The position numbers and the translations under genes were made by a program. Below the pieces are notes generated by a model. The model saw nothing but the letters and a program-made list of their open reading frames with translations, had not been told where the DNA came from and searched no databases. A stretch of DNA of 64,000 nt from Desulfopila inferna. GTDB lineage: Bacteria > Desulfobacterota > Desulfobulbia > Desulfobulbales > Desulfocapsaceae. Numbering within the stretch: the first letter of the stretch is position 1; each line of letters begins with the position of its first letter. Shown in pieces: positions 36,098 to 43,620 of the stretch. The stretch spans positions 310,001 to 374,000 of the forward strand of contig NZ_JAFFQE010000002.1 in assembly GCF_016919005.1 (NCBI RefSeq), written 5' to 3'.

Positions 36098-37384
36098 ATG
36101 GAAAATGTTGTTATTGTCAGCGGCACCAGAACGGCCATCGGTAGTTATGGTGGAACACTTAAATCAACACCCGTGGTCGATCTGGGCGCGGTAACTCTCA
36201 AAGAAACTCTAAAAAAGGCCGGCATCCGTCCTGTCGCCGACGAGGAGTGTATCAAATTTGGTGCAGACGCCATTCGTGATGACGGCACCATCGAACTCGA
36301 ATCACAATATCATGACTATGACCAGAGCCATCCACCTGTAATGATCGATCAGGTCATCATGGGCAACGTTATCGGTGCAGGCCAGGGGCAAAACGTAACC
36401 AGGCAGGCAATGATCATGGCGGGCATTCCCAAGGAGACAAGCGCCACCACAATCAACAAGCTCTGTGCCTCCGGCATGGAATCCGTGGCTCTTGCTTATC
36501 AGGCCATTCGTTCCGGCGATGCCGAGGTGGTGCTGGCAGGGGGTATGGAAAACATGTCAATGACACCCTATGCGCTGCCAACAGCGCGCTGGGGCCAGCG
36601 CATGGGTAATGGCGAGATGATCGATCTTATGGTCTATGACGGTCTCTTCGAGAAATTCTACGGTTACCACATGGGAATTACAGCGGAAAATATCGCCTCC
36701 AGATACGGAATCAGCCGTGAGGAGCAGGACGAGTTGGGTGCGCTCAGCCATCAGCGCGCTATGTCGGCAATCTCCACAGGACTGTTCAAGGATGAAATTG
36801 CTGCAGTTGCCGTTCCCCAGAGGAAAGGGGATCCACTAGTCTTTGATACCGATGAGCGTCCCATGGACACCACCGCTGAGAAAATGAGCAGGCTGCGGCC
36901 GGCATTTACCAAAGACGGCACCGTAACCGCCGGCAATGCCTCGGGAATCAACGATGCAGCGGCATCGCTGCTGATCATGTCCGAGAGCAGGGCAAAAGCG
37001 CTTGGCCTTACTCCCATCGTGAAGATCAAGGCTCATGCCAGCGCCGGACTGGATCCCGCCTATATGGGCCTTGGTCCTATTCCCGCGGTTCGCAAGATCC
37101 TCGCTAAACATAGCCTGTCAACTTCCGATTTCGACAGAATTGAGCTCAATGAAGCCTTTGCCGCCCAGGCCATCGCCTGTGTCAGGGAACTCGGCCTGAA
37201 CCGGGACCGCACCAACGTTCTCGGCAGCGGTATCTCGCTGGGCCACCCCATCGGCTGTTCCGGTGCCCGCATCCTGGTCACCCTGATGCACCAGATGCGC
37301 CGCAACGATCTGCGTCTTGGCCTCGCTTCGCTGTGTATCGGCGGCGGTCAGGGTATGGCCATGGTCCTTGAGCGGATTGAATAG
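36098..37384 (+). CDS. Acetyl-CoA C-acetyltransferase (thiolase)
   Basis: 428 residues, about 35 longer than typical thiolases. Catalytic residues are intact: Cys123 in NKLCASGMES, the histidine in GHPIGCSGAR and the second cysteine in CIGGGQG. The extra length is an insertion at about 46-82 (starting VADEECIKFGADAIRDDG), between the first helix and the strand leading to IDQVIMGNV. It cleaves acetoacetyl-CoA to two acetyl-CoA or the reverse. Together with the CoA-transferase and SDR it completes a 3-hydroxybutyrate to acetyl-CoA route. Confidence 0.93.
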   Translation: MENVVIVSGTRTAIGSYGGTLKSTPVVDLGAVTLKETLKKAGIRPVADEECIKFGADAIRDDGTIELESQYHDYDQSHPPVMIDQVIMGNVIGAGQGQNVTRQAMIMAGIPKETSATTINKLCASGMESVALAYQAIRSGDAEVVLAGGMENMSMTPYALPTARWGQRMGNGEMIDLMVYDGLFEKFYGYHMGITAENIASRYGISREEQDELGALSHQRAMSAISTGLFKDEIAAVAVPQRKGDPLVFDTDERPMDTTAEKMSRLRPAFTKDGTVTAGNASGINDAAASLLIMSESRAKALGLTPIVKIKAHASAGLDPAYMGLGPIPAVRKILAKHSLSTSDFDRIELNEAFAAQAIACVRELGLNRDRTNVLGSGISLGHPIGCSGARILVTLMHQMRRNDLRLGLASLCIGGGQGMAMVLERIE

Positions 37385-37487
37385 ACAGTCTTTCTTGAAA
37401 AGAGGTGAATGACCGCAAGGACATTTGCCTCTTTCTGTGTATTCCATCTGATAAAACTCATTGAAGTTGCCGCGATGGCCCAGTCCA

Positions 37488-39632
37488 TCATTTTGAACTA
37501 TCTTCATTATCAGCTTTTTCCTCGGAACGGCCGCGCCGCAGCCAGCGTCGGAGCCAGACCATACCGGCGGCAAAAACGACGACTGCCGCAAACAGGACGC
37601 CGAGATGGCCGAGATCGGGATGCCGCAGAGTTTCGGAAATCTGGTCGGCGACAATTGTAATTGCGATGGTACCGGGCAACATGCCGACAATGGTACCCAG
37701 CAGGTAATCCTGCAGGCGGATGCTGGAGATACCCGCTATCATATTGATAACCGAAAATGGTGCTACCGGAATAATCCGGAAGGTAATGACGGCCATTAGC
37801 CCTGATTCGGAAAGCTTGTTATTCAGCCGGTTAAGTATGCTGCCGGCAAACCTGCTCACGGTTTCGCGGCCGAGACGGCGGCCGAGAAAGAACATGGCCA
37901 GAGCACTGAGTTCGGCTCCGGACAAGGCATAGAACATCCCCCACCAAGGGCCGAAAATGATGACCGTGGCTATTATCAGCAGGGTTACCGGAAATGAAAC
38001 CAGCCCGCAGAGAACATAAGTGCCAAGCACCAGTATCGGAGAAAAAGGCTGCTGCTTCAGCCAGCCTGCAGCAGAAAGCACCCTGTCTATTTCCAGCCAG
38101 TCGCTCAGAGAGGTCCAGCGCCATGCCGCTGCCAGACTTAGCACAACAGCGATGAGCGCAATTACCTTCAGAACTTGCCGATAAGCGGGTAACTGCTGAT
38201 CGGGGCTGATGAAATAGTCAAGGAGCTCTTTGGGCTCTATCGGCTTTTCCGGATCGAGCAGCTCTGATTGCGGCACCAGATTGTCTAATTCAGGAGAAAT
38301 GCTGCCATCCATCGGCTCAAGGCTCCGCTCACCGCCTCGCAAAGCTTCAACAGCCTTGATCAATGATTCATTCTCATCCATTGCCTGGACAATATCATCA
38401 TCTGCAACTCCCAGATGTTCGGCCAATAAACGATTCCGAAAAGAAGCTATCGCCTGCGCTTCCGGGGATCCAGGTTCTGCTGTAATGGCGAGGTCACATT
38501 CAGAATCGAAGCCAAGGGAGCGGTTGCTGAGATTCGAGGATCCAACCCTGACGAAGTTATCGTCGATTACCATGATCTTGGCATGCACCATCAAATCGAC
38601 CTCGGGATTGACTGCAAGCCTGGGATAGTAAATTTTCAACCGTTTACAGGATCCAACCTTATGCAACCTGCCAAGAATTCGTCCGCGCAGGACATCCATG
38701 GTGTGCTGTTCGAGCCAGCCCCCGGTCTTTTTGGGCATGACAATGACAATCTCAGGTCCGTCTTTATCCTTGAGGCGCGACTCGAGAGCCTTGCCGATGT
38801 TAAATGAGCTCAGGTACTGATTTTCGATATAGATGAACTTTTGTGCTGCGGCAATACTGTCAAGATATAGTCGTTCAACCTCGCGCACCTCGTCGTAGTG
38901 CCGGTATTGCGGCAGCGTTCGGGCAAGAGCCACCTGAACTTTCTCAAAATCCGGTTTCACACTGCCGGGCCAGGGAGCATCAATCTCTTTCGTCCCGTCG
39001 ATCAACGGTGCCTCACCGGACGCCCTCTTCCAGCGGGTTTTCGACAACTCGCCCAAGGCTCTTGCGGCCGGTCCGTCCACAATCATCTGTACATCGTGAA
39101 ATGGAGGATAGGAGATGCCGTCCGGATCCCTTCTCAATTCATTGTCGGGAAGGTGCTCGGAAGTATCCCAGCGCCACTTGCTGAGATCGAATCCCCCAAC
39201 GAAAGCGACAGCATCGTCAACGACCACGATTTTCTGATGCTGCGATGCTCCGACGGGATGGGCACTGTCGAGACAGAAATGGATACGTTTATGACTAATC
39301 CATTTCAGCCTGTAGCGCGGAAAAAACTCGCGCTCCATGGCATAAATCATCGAGAAATCCCAGCCCAGAAGGTAAATTTGCAAGCCATCGGTCTTTCTGG
39401 CCAAATAGTTGAGAAATTTACCGAGCCTGGATGGATATCCTCCGCTCTTCTCTCCTCTTAGCAGGCACAGGCCGCTGTGCAGATCCCAGCCGGTTATCAT
39501 GATGGAGCGGCGCGCCTGGCGCATTGATTGATGCAGTGCCTTGAAATAGTCCTCACCGTCTATGAGGAAGGCAGCTCGGTGCGCCGTTTCCAGTCTCCAG
39601 CAGTTTTCAGATTTCCTGAAGATATCCTTCAT
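37488..39632 (-). CDS. Phospholipase D-like protein fused to a VTT (DedA/TVP38) membrane domain
   Basis: 714 residues. Two HKD motifs, HQKIVVVD (His132, Lys134, Asp139) and HAKIMVID at about 350, form a phospholipase D/cardiolipin synthase-like catalytic pair. After a linker, the C-terminal 220 residues are a VTT domain with several membrane helices (FPVTLLIIATVIIFGPWWG, then VITFRIIPVAPFSVINMIAG). PLD-VTT fusions exist in other bacteria; likely acts in membrane phospholipid turnover or cardiolipin synthesis. It ends in an acidic tail. Monocistronic. Confidence 0.9.
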   Translation of the reverse strand: MKDIFRKSENCWRLETAHRAAFLIDGEDYFKALHQSMRQARRSIMITGWDLHSGLCLLRGEKSGGYPSRLGKFLNYLARKTDGLQIYLLGWDFSMIYAMEREFFPRYRLKWISHKRIHFCLDSAHPVGASQHQKIVVVDDAVAFVGGFDLSKWRWDTSEHLPDNELRRDPDGISYPPFHDVQMIVDGPAARALGELSKTRWKRASGEAPLIDGTKEIDAPWPGSVKPDFEKVQVALARTLPQYRHYDEVREVERLYLDSIAAAQKFIYIENQYLSSFNIGKALESRLKDKDGPEIVIVMPKKTGGWLEQHTMDVLRGRILGRLHKVGSCKRLKIYYPRLAVNPEVDLMVHAKIMVIDDNFVRVGSSNLSNRSLGFDSECDLAITAEPGSPEAQAIASFRNRLLAEHLGVADDDIVQAMDENESLIKAVEALRGGERSLEPMDGSISPELDNLVPQSELLDPEKPIEPKELLDYFISPDQQLPAYRQVLKVIALIAVVLSLAAAWRWTSLSDWLEIDRVLSAAGWLKQQPFSPILVLGTYVLCGLVSFPVTLLIIATVIIFGPWWGMFYALSGAELSALAMFFLGRRLGRETVSRFAGSILNRLNNKLSESGLMAVITFRIIPVAPFSVINMIAGISSIRLQDYLLGTIVGMLPGTIAITIVADQISETLRHPDLGHLGVLFAAVVVFAAGMVWLRRWLRRGRSEEKADNEDSSK

Positions 39633-39673
39633 TCACCTTCACCTCTGCTTCAGCCATAATATTTAACAGAATG

Positions 39674-39727
39674 GCTCCGCTCTAACCCCAGTTGAGCCGA
39701 ATAAGAACCTTAGAGCCACAGCGGAGC
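39674..39727. repeat. R2 short-form repeat inside an inverted repeat
   Basis: The ends GCTCCGCT (39674-39681) and AGCGGAGC (39720-39727) are inverted. Inside, CTAACCCCAGTTGAGCCG and AATAAGAACCTTAGA form the reverse complement of an R2 short form like 22035. A MITE-like arrangement. Confidence 0.5.
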
Positions 39728-39728
39728 A

Positions 39729-39980
39729 ATGTTTGAGCTTCCCTCAGACAACACTCCCTGCCGCATCGACAGCTTTTTCCCTGGTGTCGGATTGTTTCAA
39801 GTTAATCCATATGAACCTGCTTTTCCAGCATTATCAGTTGATCAAATCGTGTTTCATAATGCCATTACAACCGCAGTGAAACAACCGGATAATACTATTT
39901 CAGCTTACAGGGAAGAGAACTGGGAAATGGTGTTTTATTATGACACAATAGATGCGAATGATTTACACTTGAAGAAGTGA
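39729..39980 (+). CDS. Hypothetical small protein, doubtful
   Basis: 83 residues, no recognised domain; starts MFELPSDNTP and ends EMVFYYDTIDANDLHLKK. GGAGCA lies immediately before the ATG, but this is part of the inverted-repeat end at 39720. It could be a remnant or a chance ORF in the 557-base gap 39633-40189, which otherwise shows only the R2 repeat. Confidence 0.3.
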   Translation: MFELPSDNTPCRIDSFFPGVGLFQVNPYEPAFPALSVDQIVFHNAITTAVKQPDNTISAYREENWEMVFYYDTIDANDLHLKK

Positions 39981-40189
39981 ATCTTCTCCAACTTTAAGAC
40001 AGGGGTCCTCCAGGTAAGCTTGAAAAAAAGATGCAATTTGACTAAATTACGTGTACCAACACGGATGCGTCAGAAACAACCCGATCCCGGGCTGCTGGTT
40101 TTGGCAGAACCGACATCCCGCCATCTGAGAGCTTCATAGCCAATTTTTATGAGATTATCAAGATAGGATGTAGTCAAGGAGAACGTTCA

Positions 40190-40786
40190 ATGAAGATACT
40201 AGGTATTTCAGCAAGCCCCAGAAGAGATAAATCCAGCCATTTTCTGCTGCAACAGTGTCTGGACGAAATCGAGAAGAGTTCCGTTGTTCTCGATGCACCC
40301 ATCAAAACGGAAATAATCGACTTGTCCGGCCTGAGGATATCCGGCTGCGTTGCCTGCGGAAAATGCAACAAAGGCGTACTCTGCAGCCAAGATGACGACT
40401 TTCAGCAGATATTACCGAAACTCGCTGACCCGCTTCTCAGAGGGATAGTGATCTCAACACCTGTGTATATGGGAAGTATGACCTCCCAGGCAAAGGCCTT
40501 CCTCGACAGAACAGTGCTCTTCAGACGCAATGGTTTTCTGCTCAAGAATGTACTGGGAAGCGTTCTTGCCGTGGGAGGTTCACGCAACGGCGGACAGGAA
40601 CTGACCATCCAGGGTGTCCATGCAGCAATGATGATTCACGACATGATTATCATTGGCGATGGCGATCATTTTGGCGGAATCGGCTGGAGCAATCACCCGG
40701 AAGGGTATGAGCATGATGAGGTGGGCATTAAAACTGCCCATAAGACCGGCAAGCGCATGGCCGAAGTGGCGGCGTTGCTGAAATAA
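40190..40786 (+). CDS. Iron-sulfur flavoprotein (Isf-like) / NADPH-dependent FMN reductase family
   Basis: 198 residues. The flavodoxin-like start KILGISASPRRDKSSHF supplies the FMN phosphate loop. The compact cysteine motif CVACGKCNKGVLC (Cys53, 56, 59, 65) fits the CX2CX2CX4-7C cluster of Isf proteins, which carry FMN and one 4Fe-4S in anaerobes. STPVYMGSMTSQAKAFLDR is the second flavin loop. Likely moves electrons to O2, peroxide or quinones; partner unknown. An AAGGAGAACGTTCA site precedes the ATG. Confidence 0.88.
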   Translation: MKILGISASPRRDKSSHFLLQQCLDEIEKSSVVLDAPIKTEIIDLSGLRISGCVACGKCNKGVLCSQDDDFQQILPKLADPLLRGIVISTPVYMGSMTSQAKAFLDRTVLFRRNGFLLKNVLGSVLAVGGSRNGGQELTIQGVHAAMMIHDMIIIGDGDHFGGIGWSNHPEGYEHDEVGIKTAHKTGKRMAEVAALLK

Positions 40787-40826
40787 ATCTCACCCCCGCC
40801 ACTTTCAGGGTTGCCCGATCGGCCTA

Positions 40827-42041
40827 CTATTCGTTTTTCAATTCCCGGGCGCCTTCCTCCGGCTTTCTCAAGGTCAGATACTCGGGCAGCCCTTTGATAT
40901 AGAGATCCTGCTTGGCATAGGGGATCTCGATATTCATCTCTGTAAATTTCTTATAAATCGCTTCATTGAGTTTGTCCATGGCCTGACCGCGCAGTTCCGG
41001 ATTGTCCACCCAGGCAAGCAGCTCAAAGTCGAGACTTGAGGCACCAAAGGTACGAAAACGTACCCTCGCCTCGGGAGATTTACAGACCAACCGCTCCTTT
41101 TGCGCAATTTCCATGAGGATTGAGCGGACCAGATCGATATCGGAACCATAGGCTACGCCGATTTTCAAGCGTAGCCTAAGTTTGGTATGGCGTCCACCCG
41201 ACTGGTTGATGATGGTGGAGTTGCCGATGATCGAGTTCGGAATGGTGATTTCGACATCATCTCTTGTGAGAATGCGCGTACTGCGCAGGCCGATATTCAT
41301 AACCTTTCCTCTGTCGCCGCGGTCAAGGACGATATAATCGCCCACTTTGTATGGTGCATCAGCGAGGATAAAGACCCCCGAAAAAAGGTTGGACAGGGTA
41401 TCCTTGGCCGCAAAACCAATGGCAATACCGGCAATTCCCGCCGATGCCAGCCAGGCGGTCATGTCTATCTTCCAGATCACGAATGCCGCATAAATACCGA
41501 CTCCGAAAATAAAAATCTTGGCGGCATTATCGAACAGGGTCAGGGTCCTGTGCTGAATGAAGGTATATTTATAGGAGAGATCCGCCAATCTCTGGAGGAC
41601 CAGGGATGCCAGCCGGGCAAAGAAATAGATCCAAATGACCACACCGATCGTGCGTATGAACCTCCCCAAAAGAACATCTATTTTTTCTGAAAGCGGCATA
41701 AGTTCGATGCCGGCATATATTCCTGTTGCTAACAGGGTAAAATAGACGGGAGGGCGGAGCAGCAGGATAATCTTGTCATCAATATCGAAACTGGTCAAGC
41801 GGCAGATTCTGCGCAGCAGCTTGAACAATATCCAGGTCAGGAAGGAAGCGACAGTGAATGTTATGAGAACTACTGCCGCTCCCTTAACCCATGGGTTGGT
41901 GGAAAAAATGGTTATCAGCGGATCAAGCAGGGTTGCCACCTGATTTTCCAGCTCTTTGGGCGTGGATGCCGCTGCAGCACAGTGGACTCCCCCGAGAAAA
42001 ATGAGTACGAACATGAGCCAAGTCTTTTGCAATGCTATCAT
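40827..42041 (-). CDS. MscS-family mechanosensitive ion channel
   Basis: 404 residues. A cleavable signal peptide (ending CAAAAS) precedes about four membrane helices. The pore-lining TM3 region reads WLASAGIAGIAIGFAAKDTLSNLFSG, followed by the beta domain VGDYIVLDRGDRGKVMNIGLRSTRIL. The C-terminal domain ends MNIEIPYAKQDLYI. Releases solutes at hypo-osmotic shock. Stands alone between convergent Isf and same-strand ATL genes. Confidence 0.95.
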   Translation of the reverse strand: MIALQKTWLMFVLIFLGGVHCAAAASTPKELENQVATLLDPLITIFSTNPWVKGAAVVLITFTVASFLTWILFKLLRRICRLTSFDIDDKIILLLRPPVYFTLLATGIYAGIELMPLSEKIDVLLGRFIRTIGVVIWIYFFARLASLVLQRLADLSYKYTFIQHRTLTLFDNAAKIFIFGVGIYAAFVIWKIDMTAWLASAGIAGIAIGFAAKDTLSNLFSGVFILADAPYKVGDYIVLDRGDRGKVMNIGLRSTRILTRDDVEITIPNSIIGNSTIINQSGGRHTKLRLRLKIGVAYGSDIDLVRSILMEIAQKERLVCKSPEARVRFRTFGASSLDFELLAWVDNPELRGQAMDKLNEAIYKKFTEMNIEIPYAKQDLYIKGLPEYLTLRKPEEGARELKNE

Positions 42042-42059
42042 TTCCTATCCTTTTTATAA

Positions 42060-42123
42060 CCTGATTACCCCTAACCCTCAGTTCTAGGTCGGGCCAGAAG
42101 ATGCTGGTTTCAGGAATAATCAG
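42060..42123 (+). repeat. R3 interspersed repeat, uninterrupted copy
   Basis: CCTGATTACCCCTAACCCTC then TTCTAGGTCGGG directly joined to CCAGAAGATGCTGGTTTCAG and AATAATCAG. The copy at 47723-47887 has the same two halves separated by about 99 bases. Confidence 0.6.
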
Positions 42124-42530
42124 ATTTTATAATATGAGCTTCCGGATATCTCAAGTTTCGGCCACCACAGAAATCGTTCAAAATCAATTCTGTCACCTTC
42201 CTCAAATTCAACATTCTCATCCCTGAGCAGTTCCTTCTGGAGTTCATACCCCGATTCCTTCGGCAGAGAAATTTTTCCATCCCTGTTGACCACGCGGTGC
42301 CAGGGAAGATCATATTTGCGTGAACTTGAATGAAGTATCCTGGCCACCTGCCGGGCCCCTCTGCTGTTGCCGGCATGCGCGGCGATAATACCGTATGTGG
42401 ACACTTTGCCTGACGGAATGGCAGCTATGATATCGATGGCCTTTTTTGTGAAGGGAGACTGCACGCTTTTCCTTGTTGCTCTAAGGTGTAGATTATTAAT
42501 TCTTATGCCGTTTTTCCAGGGACAAGGCAC
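42120..42530 (-). CDS. Alkyltransferase-like DNA-binding protein (ATL)
   Basis: 136 residues. It resembles the DNA-binding half of O6-alkylguanine transferases: IPSGKVSTYG, the arginine-finger region RGARQVARIL, and LPWHRVVNRDGKIS. The PCHR active-site cysteine is replaced by tryptophan (Trp77), the hallmark of ATL proteins, which bind O6-alkylguanine and recruit nucleotide excision repair without transferring the alkyl group. The first 20 residues are not conserved, so the true start may be downstream. It neighbours the NHEJ genes in divergent orientation. Confidence 0.87.
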   Translation of the reverse strand: MPCPWKNGIRINNLHLRATRKSVQSPFTKKAIDIIAAIPSGKVSTYGIIAAHAGNSRGARQVARILHSSSRKYDLPWHRVVNRDGKISLPKESGYELQKELLRDENVEFEEGDRIDFERFLWWPKLEISGSSYYKI

Positions 42531-42806
42531 TGATATTTCCTCAACCTGATTACCAATTTTCTACTCTGGTTGCACCAGGGGAGCAAGATCTTTTCACCCG
42601 GCTAAATAATAATTATACCATTTTCATATTAATACATGTCCCGTTCATTGTATCTTCTCTCTTCGTTACATTCAGCGCCGGAACCAGTAATGAGAGTTTA
42701 ATTGTTTTTCAGCGATCCGACATTATCGTTTCTGTAAAAGAAATTCTTGCCTGGATAAAAAAATGGATAAGCCTGTCCTTATAAATCTCAAATTATAGAG
42801 CAGAGT

Positions 42807-43571
42807 ATGCCAAGAGCAATCTGGAAAGGTGGAATCAGTTTCGGGCTGGTATATATTCCGGTAAAACTTTACAGCGGAGCTTCGCGGCACGATGTCGATC
42901 TGAAAATGCTGCGCAAGGGCGACCAGTGTCCCATCAAATACACCCGTGTCTGTCAGGAAGACGGCAAGGAAGTGTCCTGGAACGATATCATCAAGGGCCA
43001 TAGGATTGATGATTACTATGTAACCCTGACGGACGAGGATTTTAAAAGGGCCAGTCTGGGCAAAAGCGACAGCATCGATATTCAGGAGTTTGTCAAAACT
43101 GAGGAAATCAACCCGCGTTATTTTGAAAAACCATATCTGCTGGAACCGGAGAAAGGAGCGGGAAAGACCTACAACCTGCTGCGAAAGGCAATCCGCGAAT
43201 CGAAAATGGCCGGCCTGGCGAAGTTCGTCATGCGCAATCGTGAACATCTCGCCCTGCTCATGGCAGACGAAAAAGTGCTGTATCTCATCCAGATGCGCTT
43301 TCATGACGAACTGCGTCCGCCTGACGATCTGAAAATTCCCGACGCCGCACCTTCCAGGGAAGAACAGGATATGGCCATAAGGATCATAGAAAGCATGAGC
43401 ACGTCCTTCCAGCCTGAAAAATTCAAGGATTCCTATCAGCAGAACATCAGGGAAATTATCAAAGCCAAAAGTGAAAACCGGGAGATCAGTACCGAGCAGG
43501 TCGAGGCCCAGGAATCCGCGGTACAGGACTTGATGGAACAACTGAAAAAGAGCCTGGAGAAGGCCGGCTGA
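42807..43571 (+). CDS. ku: Ku DNA end-binding protein
   Basis: 254 residues. Prokaryotic Ku starts MPRAIWKGGISFGLVYIPVKLY, with the core GLAKFVMRNREHLALL. Forms a homodimeric ring on double-strand ends and recruits LigD. The C-terminal tail (from about 210) is Lys/Glu-rich. ligD follows after 49 bases in the same direction. Confidence 0.95.
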   Translation: MPRAIWKGGISFGLVYIPVKLYSGASRHDVDLKMLRKGDQCPIKYTRVCQEDGKEVSWNDIIKGHRIDDYYVTLTDEDFKRASLGKSDSIDIQEFVKTEEINPRYFEKPYLLEPEKGAGKTYNLLRKAIRESKMAGLAKFVMRNREHLALLMADEKVLYLIQMRFHDELRPPDDLKIPDAAPSREEQDMAIRIIESMSTSFQPEKFKDSYQQNIREIIKAKSENREISTEQVEAQESAVQDLMEQLKKSLEKAG

Positions 43572-43620
43572 TCGGCCCTGCGACACTTCCGTCTAATCGG
43601 TGCAAGGTTCGAACGGGAAA

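Noticed and set aside
42723-43586. 287-codon frame antisense to Ku
   Set aside because: Ku is certain on the plus strand; antisense composition (Phe/His-rich) is typical of a shadow.
43572-43620. GGTTCGAACG resembling a tRNA T-loop between ku and ligD
   Set aside because: No acceptor, D or anticodon stems can be formed around it.
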